A DNA stretch of 64,000 bases from Cenococcum geophilum 1.58 (taxonomy: Eukaryota; Ascomycota; Dothideomycetes; Gloniales; Gloniaceae), in contig KV748208.1 in assembly GCA_001692895.1 (NCBI GenBank), positions 496,001 through 560,000 of the forward strand, in the 5' to 3' direction. Below the pieces are notes generated by a model, which saw only the letters and a program-made list of their open reading frames with translations, was not told where the DNA came from and did no database searches. Of the stretch, positions 1-9,892 are shown in pieces. Within the stretch, counting starts at the first letter, position 1. The number at the start of each line of letters is the position of its first letter. The translations under genes and the position numbers were made by a program.

Positions 1-132
1 TACGCTACGCGTGCCTATAGAAACCCCTTACCTCGCACCTTAGACTCCTCCTTCTCCCTTAAGGATTCGTCTACTGTACAATATACCCTATTGTTCTATC
101 ATTGGACTCCCTATCTATATCCTTACCTTACA
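1..132 (+). repeat. 5' LTR, 3' portion only
   Basis: Bases 1-132 match the last ~130 bases of the LTR at 6053-6262 with only a few transition differences (for example TTACA versus CACA at the end). The start of this LTR lies outside the window. Confidence 0.8.
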
Positions 133-367
133 TTTAAATCCTTACTAATCCCCTTAGGAGGATAGCCGGTTTAATTTCCTACGATCCACAATACCTCCGA
201 AGACAAGATTAACGCCTACACTTAACGGCAATACGCCCGCGATACAACAACAGAGCGCCTTAGCATCTAGTGTAGATAAAAACGCTACTAGCACACTAGT
301 AGAATCTAAGCCACCTTCTAAATCTTAAGATTAGACATCTACGAACGCTAGAGACCAGTTTGACTTA

Positions 368-1470
368 TATACCTGGGCTTAATAGGAGCTTAGTAAGGTT
401 ACCAGCGTTCTACTAAATACTACTGACCTAAAGGAGCTAGATAAGCTGGCTAATAAAATAGCCAACTTATGGAGCATTATCGACTTAATAAAGCCCTCCC
501 GTTGTCTCTCTAGTAAAGAGCATAAGTTGTATAGCGAACGCATACAACGAATAAATCTCAACACCCTAGTTAAGAAGTCACCGCCTAATATTAGTAGCAC
601 TACTTAATAGAAGTTCAACTGGTAGATTGCTGTAATTAAGAATCGATTTAAGATCTACAACGCTAACTATAACTGCAAGCGACGTACGCGCTAGGCCATT
701 AAAGGTTTTATAAAAGAGAAGACAGTCGCCTAACTAGTGTATCGCCGTCTAGGCGCCAAAGATAAGGGTCCTCTACTATGGGACGAACTTAAGACTATAG
801 TCTAAGACTAGATTAAGAACCCTACAGTAAGACGCTTTAAAAATGCTATTATGTACTATACAACTGTAATAAAGGAGAACTAGAAGTTTAACACCTTCTT
901 AGCCCGTATACGTAGCTTAAAGGACCTTTTCTTATACACCCCTTTCGTCAACCCTAATTAAGAGGTAGACTTTTAGTTCTTATGCCTCCCAACCTACCTA
1001 TAAGTAGAGCTCTTCCGCTAGAACTTTGCTATATAGGTAAGAACTGCTAAAGACCTCTTTACAGAAATCCGCCGTATAAAGTAACTGCTTTACACTACAA
1101 AGCTCGCGGAAGACCGCGCAGCTAGTAGCGGCAGATCCTCGCGTTTAAAGCGCGGTCGTAGTATAGGCTCCGCAGGGTTAGGTTTAGAGGACAGAACCCT
1201 AAAAAGGCGACGCTTTCCTAACTAAGCTTTAAGGGAGACTACTTAACAGCCGGACGGCTCTAAGGACCCCCTAAACGCCGGCGCTATAAATGCAAATCGC
1301 TAGACAAACGCAGCTTTTAGAAAACCTAAGGCCCTAGCGGCGCACCTCTTAGCTATAACTAGGGCCTAATACGGAGGGAAAAGAGGAATGTATTATGGTA
1401 TATATTGCGATAGATACGCCCTAGCGAAGTCCGCCTATATACTTAATATAATAATAGGTGCCAAATCAAC
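368..1470 (+). pseudogene. RIP-mutated gag-like polyprotein of LTR element
   Basis: A single frame can be followed for about 1.1 kb and is broken only by TAA/TAG codons that sit where Gln (or Trp) codons would be expected. The middle has the pattern common to fungal Copia-type gag (UBN2-like) proteins: an aromatic-rich capsid helix region, then ARIRSLKDLF near 906-940, then further helices. A cysteine/aromatic stretch near 1390-1440, in the same frame, looks like a decayed CCHC zinc knuckle (YGIYCDRY, Cys to Tyr by G-to-A). It follows the 5' LTR directly. No intact product is possible. The family call rests on pattern and position, not on a database match. Confidence 0.6.
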
Positions 1471-1490
1471 CTTAATGCCAAGCTACCTAA

Positions 1491-1664
1491 GACTAGGATA
1501 CCGTATACCCTAAACGCATTATGCGTAGGATATTGTAACCTAACGTTAAAGAATAAGACTAGGATACTGTATACCCTAAACGCACACCTTATATAGGCGC
1601 ATCGCGACCTAATGTTAGATATAAAAAGACGCGGATAATATATACCCTAAACGCATTATACGTA
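1491..1664 (+). repeat. Tandem repeat, ~66-70 bp unit, split by hAT insertion
   Basis: Units begin near 1491, 1557 and 1629 and share the core TATACCCTAAACGC followed by a CGTAGG...CGCGACC-type segment. The array continues on the other side of the hAT element at 4851. Confidence 0.75.
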
Positions 1665-1672
1665 GGACATCG
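1665..1672. repeat. 8-bp TSD of hAT transposon, left copy
   Basis: GGACATCG, repeated exactly at 4851-4858 on the other side of the element. An 8-bp TSD is diagnostic for the hAT superfamily. Confidence 0.93.
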
Positions 1673-4600
1673 CAGTGATCTTGTTGGATTGGCGGCAATT
1701 TGGCGTGGCGTGGCTGGATTTGGATTGCATTGGCGGTGGATCTACTGATTAAATGGGTGGCGTGGAGTGGATCTTAAAGCTCTGGAGCTCCTGGAGCGCC
1801 AGTTCTATACCTAATTAGAAGGAGGAGGCTGAGGAGGAAGGATTAATGAGGTGTTAAAGCGTGATGTAGAGCTAATCGGAAGGGTTGTATAATGACTTGA
1901 GTTTGAAAATATAAGTCTTTTTCCATATAATCTAGGAAGCCTGTTTATCTTCCTTCCCTTTTTACTACCTCCCTCTATACACGACTACTTTATGACTCTA
2001 TTTTGCCTTCCTTAATTACTATGTAGCAATATTTCCCTATACGCGTATTAGAGCCCTCCGATAATGTTATCCTAGCGCCTAAATTAATTAATCTAAAGGT
2101 AGACGACTTTAAAGACTTTAACGAGTTTAGGTTATATAGTAAATAGTATATACGGTGTAAAGCTCTAATAAAGAAGCTGAAGAGTATAAAGTAATAAATA
2201 TTACCAATTTAGTAGTAGGGGGAGGATATATTTCTAAAGGATTTAAACAGTAGTATAACGTTTTACTACTGCTGGCTTTATAAGAAATAAAAGCGAGTCT
2301 AAAAACTTATAACTGTATTAAAGGGAAGATATATAGCTTTAGATTACCTTTATGATAATTATAATATAAATAGGTCTACTGGCGAGCTTGAAGAAAGGCG
2401 TCCTTCTGATTTAGATTAGCTAATAATTGAGGAGTATTTTGTTTAGTGGTCGCTTAAACTTTATTATAACTTTATAAGCTTTAAATAGCTCCTAATTCGA
2501 TGGATTGTATATTGCTATATTGCCTTCTTCTAATTTAAGAATAAGTATTTCCGCCAGCTTTTCTTCTTCCTATATTTAGGCCTTGTAAAGCTTCTTCTAA
2601 AAGCCGTAAGTATAATTTATGGCTGGGTAATTAAGGCGTATAAAAGACGGAAGGAAGACTTAAAGAAGGACTTTAAGGAAGCTTAAAGCGCGATATTAAT
2701 ATCCTTTAATCTTTGGACGTCACTAAACTCTTATATAGTCCTTAGTGTAGTTGCCTATTTTATTAACTAGAGAGGTAAGCGTCGCTAGGTTGTTTTAGGC
2801 TTGTGAGAGGTCCTTAGTAAATATAGTGGTGAGAATTAAGTAGGTGTACTTATTACCCTTTTTAAGGAGTATAAAATCTATGGCAATATAGGATATTTTA
2901 TGGCTAATAATGTGGAGTTAAACGATATGTATATTAATGCGGTCCTTTAAGCTCTCTATTGAAATATGTTAGTAAAGTAGCGAAAGGCACGTTAACTATA
3001 TTGCTTTGGCTATATTACGAACCTCTGCGCCTAGGCGTTTATTATAGGGAAGGACTCTGAGAAGATTTATAAGTAGCTCTCTATTATATATCGCGATATA
3101 GACATAGCGACCGTTAAGAAGCTCTGGAGAAAGCGCGGAGTAGTTGGATTGCTTTATAATATTGTTTGATTTATTTAACTAACGCCCTAGTGTTATAGTT
3201 TCTTCGCGAGGATCTAAATGGGAGGCTTGTTGGCTGAATTTGATAGCTTAGAGGTGAGTAATTCTTATATAGGAATTTGGTGTTAAGAAAATTAAGGGGT
3301 TTAATTGGCTCGGTTATAGATCTTCTATACTCCGGTAGAGAATTGCGTAGAGTCTCTATATGGTTGCAATATTTAATTTACCTTTAAATTAGTACTAATA
3401 CCTCCTAGCTTATCTAGAATAATTAAACGCGTTGGAATTCTCTTTTTATGTCTATTACGCGCTTCTTAAACTGTAAATAACGCGTAAAATAGTTCTGCGA
3501 TAGCTATACACCGATATCTAGCTTAAAGCCTCTCTTGAAGGATGATGTACTTTATACGCACTATTAGTAGGAACTTGAACACCTATATAACTACTTGGAA
3601 ACGTTCTATAAGGCTACTCTTATGGTAGAAGGCAATATAATAGGCCTTACGGACTACTTTTAAACACTTAACTGGCTTTTAAATAAGCTTAATACTATAA
3701 AGCAGAAGTTTTTTAAGCTCTTAATTAAGAAGTAGAAGTAACGGCAGGGTTGCTAGGAAGCGTAAAGTTATAAACATCTTGTAGGTTGTGCGGAAGCTGT
3801 ATGGGAAAAGTGCGAGAAGTATTATAAGAAGGCTGATGATACTGCGGTATACTATATAGTAATCGTACTTAACCTAATGCTTAAGATGAAGTGGTTTAAG
3901 TAGTAATAGGAGAATTTAAATAAGAAGCAGAAGTGGATTCTAATAGTTAAAACTTTAGTTAAGGAGCTTTGGCTTAAATATAAAGGTAAATATCTATTAG
4001 ACCTCTTAAACCTACCTACTTTAAATTCTCTACTGCGGTAGGCGTAGAAGTTGTATACCTTTGCTTAAGCTCATAAGCGCCTAAAAACCTCTTACTAAGT
4101 TAATTTAACTTAGTTGCCCGATAAGGACAGCTTTAAATCCTACCTTGAAACGAACTGTAAGCCTATTAACGAAAATGAATACTTTAATATAATATAATAC
4201 TGGCTAGATTGCTATAAAAGTCAGCTAGATCTTGCTTGCTTTGCCCTTAATATCCTTATAATACCCCCTATGTTAGACAAATGCGAGAGACTGTTTAGCA
4301 GTTATAAGATCCTTTTAGAAGATCGTTGTTCTTAATTGCGGATGGATATAATTAAGGTAAACGAGTATCTTTAACACTTGTATGGGCCTCCGCAGAAGGG
4401 TGTATTTAATGATTAAGATGTTAGAGAGGTAGAGGGAGAGCCTGTAGCTCTATTAATATTATCTGCGTAAGCTTCTATGGCTTATAAAGCTGTAGAAACT
4501 TAACCTTAACCAGCTGTAGTAGTTGGAGAATCTTGGGGTAAGGGCTTTGAGGAGGAATTTAATGTAATTGAGGGCTTTAAGGAAGAGGATACACCTGGCG

Positions 4601-4850
4601 ATAATGTAGGAGATATTGAGGACGATAAGATTATTGGGGGGGACTCTAGGGAAGTTGATCTGACGTCTTTTTAATAGGTTTAACTACCTTCTACTTCTTA
4701 AATACAACACCAAAATCGTGCTAAGACTTTCTATATATAGTATATATCTACACTAAAGCGCCGCGGCGCTTCTGGCGTTAAATTGTATATTTGGTGGATG
4801 GAGTGGATTTGACCTTAGATCTATGCCACGCCAATCTAATAAGATCACTG
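1673..4850 (+). mobile_element. hAT DNA transposon, 3178 bp, RIP-mutated
   Basis: Terminal inverted repeats begin CAGTGATCTTGTTGGATTGG at the left; the right end reads as its inverse with G-to-A changes. Both ends are flanked by the exact 8-bp duplication GGACATCG. The interior carries a degraded hAT transposase on the plus strand ending in a recognisable hATC dimerisation domain. It inserted into the tandem repeat of the gag-only LTR element. Length, TSD and TIR all fit an originally autonomous fungal hAT. Confidence 0.93.
2019..4400 (+). pseudogene. hAT transposase, RIP-killed
   Basis: From a possible ATG near 2019 the frame reads as a hAT transposase with many TAG/TAA in place of Gln codons. 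The RNase H-like core shows a W-T-S-x-N-x-Y motif near 2713-2735, then FMANN near 2898, where an Asp-to-Asn change by G-to-A removes an expected catalytic Asp. A ring of conserved residues follows around the Cys-Phe-Gly-Tyr-Ile-Thr-Asn segment near 3000. The C-terminal hATC domain lies near 4190-4380 (PPMLDKCERLFSSYK). The protein would cut and rejoin DNA at the TIRs. It is non-functional: dozens of stops and a lost catalytic residue. Confidence 0.88.
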
Positions 4851-4925
4851 GGACATCGCGACCCAACATTAGATAGGAAGAGGACTTAGATACCGTATAC
4901 CCCTAAACGCATATCTTACGTAGGC
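4851..4925 (+). repeat. Continuation of ~70-bp tandem repeat after hAT (starts with TSD copy)
   Basis: Begins with the right TSD copy GGACATCG and carries on the same CGCGACCCAACATTAGATAG / GATACCGTATACCCC unit seen at 1491-1664. The array is one locus split by transposition. Confidence 0.75.
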
Positions 4926-5166
4926 GTATCGCGACCCGATAATAATAACCCTATAAGGGACTTGCGTATCGCACGTTACCTTACTAGCACTAACTTTACG
5001 CAGAGTCTCGTGCTATAATAAGTAGTAATAGTGACTGCCCTAGCTAAAACGGCTTTAAGGAATACCCCTAAGTTACTAGTCTATTTATAGAGTATAAGGG
5101 ACGCCTTTATACGCTCTATATGTAATTAGTTAACCTAGAGGCGGGTTCCTACTGGAGACCCTTAAG

Positions 5167-5305
5167 TGGAAAAGAAGACTTAAATACTGTATACCCTAAA
5201 TGTATATTATATGCAGGCGTATCGCGACCCAATATTAGATAGGAAGAAGACTTAGATACTATATACCCCTAAATATATCTTATACAGGCGCATCACAACC
5301 CAACA
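5167..5305 (+). repeat. Two further units of the ~70-bp tandem repeat
   Basis: Two units again carry the TATACCCTAAATGT / TATACCCCTAAATAT core and CGCGACCCAATATTAGATAG, separated from the first block by about 240 bp of unassigned sequence. The differences are transitions. Confidence 0.65.
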
Positions 5306-5450
5306 TCTATACCTATATTAATGACTTATACTAGATAGGTCCGTCTATAACTAAGGTCCTTTAACTAGGGTCTTTAACCTACTAGTAACCTGCCAGTAGT
5401 AACCTGTACTAATAACTTACACTATTCCACGTATATACTATATAGATAAC

Positions 5451-5698
5451 GCGTAAGGCTAAAGCATAGGTTAGCGGTGGGTTTAACGGGTATATAGCCT
5501 TACCGTCCTAAACTAGCTGTATGTAAGTAACCTATAACCTACCCGCGAAGTATATACGGCGCTATGCCTATATAGCGCAAGGCTAAAGCAAGGGTTAATA
5601 GCGGGTTTAATGGGTATATAGCCTTACCGTCCTAAATCTAGCTGTATATAAGTAACCTATAACCTACCCGCGAGGTACTAGCGACCTGCCTACACAAG
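5451..5698 (+). repeat. Tandem duplication, 124-bp unit, two copies
   Basis: The sequence starting GCGTAAGGCTAAAGCA at 5451 is repeated from 5575 (GCGCAAGGCTAAAGCA), with matching GGGTATATAGCCTTACCGTC and TAACCTATAACCTACCCGCG segments. It lies in the non-coding 3' half of the gag-only element. Confidence 0.8.
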
Positions 5699-6052
5699 TA
5701 AGCTTTTGGAATATTTCTTGTCTACCAAATTCGGGCAATAGTATTAAGCTACTAGCTCTACCTGTTAAATGGACCAATTAGGATTTTCCATACCGGGTAT
5801 ATAAAATCGCTATTGGCTTAGTAAAATGTAGGGAAGTCTTGGCAAGCTAAATCTAACTAATTAGATAACTTTAACCGGCGGTCAAAGTTCCTTAACATCT
5901 TCGCGCCGCAAGTGTACTACCTATCTCTCTATACGCAAAATCAGGACGCTCTTTCTCTTCTAATTTTTTCCCTTATTAAGGTTTTTATAGGGTTTTATCA
6001 AGGCCTAAGCATATAAAGGATCGGGGACGACCCTTTTTAAAGGGGGGGGCAT

Positions 6053-6262
6053 TATTAGGTAAAATCTAAGTAGATAGCTATATAGCTGCGAGGTACAGGC
6101 GACCCGCAGGTAACTTACCTATAAGGCACGTGCGCTGCACGTGCCTATAGAAACCCCTTACCTCGCACCTTAAACTCCTCCTTCTCCCTTAAGGATTCGT
6201 CTACTGTACAATATACCCTATTGTTCTATCATTGGACTCCCTATCTATATCCTTACCTCACA
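6053..6262 (+). repeat. 3' LTR of gag-only element
   Basis: Preceded by a G-rich tract (6040-6049). It ends in CACA at 6262, where the 5' copy ends in TTACA at 132. The start is inferred from the polypurine tract and a TATTAGGT motif, presumably TGTTAGGT before RIP. The start could be off by a few bases. Confidence 0.7.
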
Positions 6263-6996
6263 CTAGGTACTCTTTAAGGTATTATTATATTATAAGCAGC
6301 TCTTCTTATAATATACTATATAATAGGCCAAACTTTAGCGTTATACTAGGTTTAAGTTCTATCTTAAAATCGTGCTTATCTTAATATAGGGGTAGTTAGT
6401 TTATAAATTGTTTCTTAAATATATTAATTAGGTTATAATATTCTTTAGGTATAAGAGGTTGGGGGTTAATATATTGCTTTAGTTTTAACGCCTTCTTAAT
6501 ATCTTCTAGTATTATAGTAAAGATCTTATAGTCTCGTTTTCTTACTAACAAATAAAAGGGTGCGGCTTGTATTATATAAAATTTAAAGGGTTTTAATATA
6601 TTATCTTCTCATTCTTTACTATAGTTAATAGTTATAACTTTATTATATTAGTTTAAGGTTTGTAATAAGGGCAATTTATATTATATTAAATTTAAATAGT
6701 TTTATATATATTTATAAGGCAAGTAGTATTTTAAGTAATAACTTTAGCAGTAGGTTATACGGAATTTTAGTATTTCTTTAACCTAGCTAATTAAAGGGTT
6801 ATATCGTTTTAGCTATCTATATCTAAGTATTACCTTATAATACTTTAAGGGTATTATAAATAGGGAAATGTATTTAAGGTGTTTGCCTATCTATATCTTT
6901 ATAAGAGTATAGTGCGTTAATTTACCGTATATTAAAGGCTTACTATTAAAGGCTTATAGGCCTTAGGGCTTATTAAGTTTCTTTAAATTTAAGCGT
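6263..6996 (-). pseudogene. Gypsy protease C-terminus and start of reverse transcriptase
   Basis: The reverse complement reads as the classical Gypsy segment between protease and RT. A DYKIFTIILEDIKKAL-like stretch (about 6495-6545) is followed by PKEYYNLINIFKK and HDFKIELKP near 6360-6450, then the first RT residues up to 6263. The protease half just upstream contains GKLTHYTLIKI and the motif that ends the retropepsin fold. Stops are Gln-derived TAA/TAG. It is continuous with the frame at 9893 onward once the nested element is removed. Confidence 0.82.
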
Positions 6997-7001
6997 TAAG
7001 T
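6997..7001. repeat. 5-bp TSD (TAAGT), left copy
   Basis: TAAGT immediately before the LTR at 7002 and again at 9893-9897 immediately after the second LTR. It joins the two halves of the Gypsy protease frame. Confidence 0.88.
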
Positions 7002-7194
7002 TGTTCGTACTAACTTAATAGCACAAGTAAGTCAGATCCAGGGGCACGAAATACGTATAGTATCGTATACTCTTTTAGATAATAGTGACTTGTCTTTCTA
7101 ATCGTATATAAAGAGGTAGAATTTAAGGGGTTTCCTAAGCTCGCTTAGCTCACGTAACTGCGTCCATAAATTCCCGTTCAAACTTATTTAGACA
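7002..7194. repeat. LTR, 193 bp (left)
   Basis: Matches 9700-9892 along its whole length with transition-type differences. Starts TGTTCGTACTAAC and ends TTATTTAGACA. Confidence 0.88.
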
Positions 7195-7500
7195 CTGGCG
7201 GTACTTAAAAATAAAACCACTTATATATAGCCTCTGTAATTACTTTAATAAAACCGTAAAGTATAAAAGAAATATATAAGAAATAAAACTATAAAACCCA
7301 AAGAAATACGTAGGAAATTCCTCTATATAATAGGTGCTATAATTATATACTAGCGGTACTTAAAAATAGAACCGCTTATATATAGCCTCCGTAATTTGCT
7401 TTAATAAAACCATAAAATATAAGAGAAATGCGTAAAAATAAAACTATAAAACATAAAGGAAATGCGTAGGAAATCCCTCCTAAAGTACCTTTTTGGTCGT
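7195..7500. repeat. Tandem duplication, 156-bp unit, two copies
   Basis: TGGCGGTACTTAAAAATA near 7196 recurs as TAGCGGTACTTAAAAATA near 7351, and similarity continues through the ATGCGTAGGAAATCCCTCC / ATACGTAGGAAATTCCTC segments. It lies directly beside the left LTR. Confidence 0.8.
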
Positions 7501-7529
7501 CTTCTAAACGGTGCTTTAAGCCAGCCGTA

Positions 7530-7665
7530 AATCCTGCTTACGGTCTATAGAATAAACTATACGGCCTTCCGTCAGGCTATAAATAAGCTATATAATCTTC
7601 TAGTGGGCCGTAAATAAACTATATAGCCTTCCAATAGGCCGTAAATAAACTATAAGTACTCCGTA
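7530..7665. repeat. Short tandem repeat around GGCCGTAAATAAACTATA
   Basis: Three or four imperfect copies of a GGCCGTAAATAAACTATATAG-type unit, each about 35-40 bp, inside the small LTR element. Confidence 0.55.
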
Positions 7666-7699
7666 AAGCTAGGTAAGCTTACTTAATAAGCCTAATAGG

Positions 7700-9163
7700 C
7701 TAATACGCCTTAACTAGAACGGCTTTTCGGCTAATAGGTAGTTAAAACGGCGGTACAGGCGGTGGATTTTGGTACTACTAGCAGTAGCGGCGGTCTATAA
7801 AGGAGGTAGTATATATTCCTTAACTAGGGTGTTCCTTCTCCTATATAACGGCTAAAGACTAGGTAGCAAAGGGTAGGTTAAATAAGGCCTTTAGTTAGTA
7901 AGTAGACGTAATATACGCCCCTAGGGGGTCATACGTAGGTTAGTCCATATACAGCTGCATATTAGGGTTAGTATTGGCAGCACTAGGGTAAAGATACTAG
8001 GCAGGAGGAAGACTAGGTAGGGTAAGGGCAGTTGCCGCAGGCAGTAATTACTAGGCAGTTTACGGAGGTTTATATAAGCTTAGCTACCGTGGCTCCTTAG
8101 CTTTAGTTAACAAAGATAGTAAAGCTAGCGGAGCTTACGCGGACGTAGCTTATATAGGCGGAGCTTACGCTAACAAAGCTTACGTAGGCAGAGCTTGTAC
8201 AGGCGGGGCTTACGCTGACGGAGCTTTTACAAGCAGAGCTTATACAAACGGAGCTTGCGTGGGCAGAGCTTGCGCGGACGGGGCTTACGCGGACGGGGCT
8301 TACGCAGACGGAGCTTATGCGGGCGGAGCTTATATAGACGGAGCTTATGGAGACGGAGCTTATATAGGCGGAGCTTGTATAGACGGAGCTTGCGCTAACG
8401 GAGCTTATATAGACGGAGGTTGCGCGGGCGGAGCTTATATGGGTGGAGCTTGTGCGGACGTAGCTTGTACAGAGAGGGCTTGTACGGACGAGGCTTATAT
8501 TAACGGAGCTGTTATAGTAGCTAGGGTAGGTAGGTTGGGTAGAGGATTGTTCTTTAAGGCTTACGGGCTTATTACATTCTCTTAATCGTTCGCTTGGTCT
8601 TAATTTCCGCTAGAGTCTACCTATCAATTTCTACTAGAGTCTACCTAAGTCTCATCCTTATCTAACGTCTTAATAGTCTCTTCCTTTAACGTTATATATG
8701 GCAAGAGTCCTACTATTTCTCTTTTAGGCAGTGGTAGACTTATATATATCTCTGGTCCTATAAAACCAGAGATCCTATTAAGGTTAAAAGTGGCGAAGAA
8801 TCTATTGGTATTAATATGGTCTAGGATTTCTTCTTTAGTCCATTCTATTTAGTCTTCCTCGCACAGTATATTATATAAAGATTGTATAATAGTGACTTGC
8901 TTATTAACCTATACGCCTTAGTTATATAGGAGGGTTTATAGGTTGTAGAGAGCTATATAGTTATAAGTCTTAAAGGTAGCTTCCATAAAGTCTACAAAGT
9001 CTTCCTTATATAGTTCCCACATATCGTTATTTAAAAAATTGTAATGTCCGTATTTAATAACTTTAAACTTAATATAGTCATTAATGTTGTTTATAGACGT
9101 AAGGTCGACTCCCTAACTCCACTTCTCTTAACCTTCATTAATTTACTTTCTAATGTCTGCCAT
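7700..9163 (-). pseudogene. Gag-like protein with pentapeptide-repeat C-terminus
   Basis: A minus-strand frame starts at ATG 9163 and is broken only by Gln-type TAA/TAG (plus a TGA) codons. The N-terminal ~190 residues (9163 to about 8600) are rich in Trp/Tyr/Phe helices, with MWELYKEDFVDFMEATF and a segment ending in ISGFIGPEIYISLPLP, resembling small gag/UBN2-type proteins. The frame then enters the 15-bp minisatellite (8130-8510), which encodes Ala-Pro-x-x-Gln-type pentapeptides. Further down it becomes unclear. The plus-strand frame across the repeat (8259-8585) is a mirror of this coding repeat. I do not recognise the family; a nucleocapsid-like role is inferred from position between LTRs. 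Confidence 0.5.
8130..8510 (-). repeat. 15-bp coding minisatellite, about 25 units
   Basis: Units read GGAGCTTACGCGGAC and variants on the plus strand. The 15-bp period keeps frame, and on the minus strand each unit encodes five residues (Ala-Pro-Ser/Pro-x-Gln type). Confidence 0.9.
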
Positions 9164-9189
9164 ACTATATAGTATAATAGCGGGTAGTA

Positions 9190-9480
9190 GTGGCTCGTAG
9201 CGGGTGGAAGAGGTCTTATAGTGGTCCGTAAAGGTAATTGGCGGGTCCGTAACGGTTTACAAAAGGGTAAAAGGTTTCCGTAAGGGGTCTTAACAGGTCT
9301 GTAGTAGTTTACAGAAGGGTAGAGGGTTTTCGTAAGATCTTATAACGGTCCGTAAAGGCAATTAATAGGTCCGTAGTAGTTTGTAGAAGGGTAAAAGTGC
9401 TCCGTAACAGTCCGTAAAAGTAATTAACGGGTCCATAACGGTTTATAGAAGGGTGAGAGGGTTTAAGGTTTGAAGGAGGT
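9190..9480. repeat. Tandem repeat, ~62-bp unit (GGTCCGTAAAGGTAATT)
   Basis: GGTCCGTAAAGGTAA-type segments at about 9222, 9347 and 9409 alternate with GTAGTAGTTTACAGAAGGGT-type segments. Copies differ mostly by transitions. Confidence 0.7.
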
Positions 9481-9699
9481 TAAGGGTAGGAGTCTATACA
9501 GGTCTATATTCGCGTCTATTATACTTTTAGTAAACCGTACTAAGACTTAAATAAGTATATAGAGTTGGTAATAGTCCGTAATCCCCAACTTCTAACCTTC
9601 TAGTAGGTCGTACTAAGAGTCTAAACGGGTAGTTGCTGTCAAGTATCGCTTAGGGGGAGGTATTAAGTAATTGCTAATCTATGCGCGCTCACTAATTAG

Positions 9700-9892
9700 T
9701 GTTTATACTAACTTAATAGCACGAGTAAGTTAGATCTAGGGGCACGAAATACGTATAGTATTATATGCTCTTTTAAATAATGGTGACTTGTCTTTCTAAT
9801 CGTACATAAAGAGGTAGAATTTAAGGGGTTTCCTAAGCTCGCTTAGCTCACGTGACTGCGTCCATAAATTCCCGTTCGAACTTATTTAGATA
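9700..9892. repeat. LTR, 193 bp (right)
   Basis: Matches 7002-7194. It is followed by TAAGT (9893-9897), the second target-site copy. Confidence 0.88.

Larger units (their letters stand above)
1..6262 (+). mobile_element. Gag-only LTR retrotransposon (Copia-like layout), 5' LTR cut by window edge
   Basis: A direct repeat of about 130 bp at 1-132 recurs at the end of the longer LTR copy (6053-6262), so the two are the LTRs of one element whose 5' LTR starts before the window. A G-rich tract at 6040-6049 sits just before the 3' LTR, as expected for a polypurine tract on the plus strand. The interior has one gag-like frame (368-1470), tandem repeats and a nested hAT transposon (1673-4850). I found no protease, integrase, reverse transcriptase or RNase H. 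Without the hAT the element would be about 3.1 kb, so it is either non-autonomous or an internally deleted copy. Copia versus Gypsy origin cannot be settled without pol. Confidence 0.75.
7002..9892 (-). mobile_element. Small LTR retroelement (2891 bp) with a gag-like gene only
   Basis: Two 193-bp LTRs (7002-7194 and 9700-9892) start TGTT and end GACA/GATA, and exact TAAGT duplications flank them. The only coding-like frame runs on the minus strand, from 9163 downward, so I give the element minus polarity; the LTRs alone do not fix it. The interior is full of tandem repeats. No pol was found, so it must have moved with another element's enzymes. It landed inside the retropepsin region of the minus-strand Gypsy. 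Confidence 0.85.

Noticed and set aside
379..600. Minus-strand 73-codon frame at 379-600
   Set aside because: Antisense of the gag-like frame 368-1470, which continues for 1.1 kb with a consistent Gln-to-stop pattern.
8259..8585. Plus-strand 108-codon Gly-Ala-Tyr repeat frame resembling a glycine-rich protein
   Set aside because: It is the antisense of a 15-bp repeat that belongs to the minus-strand gag-like frame, which extends well beyond the repeat with Gln-type stops.
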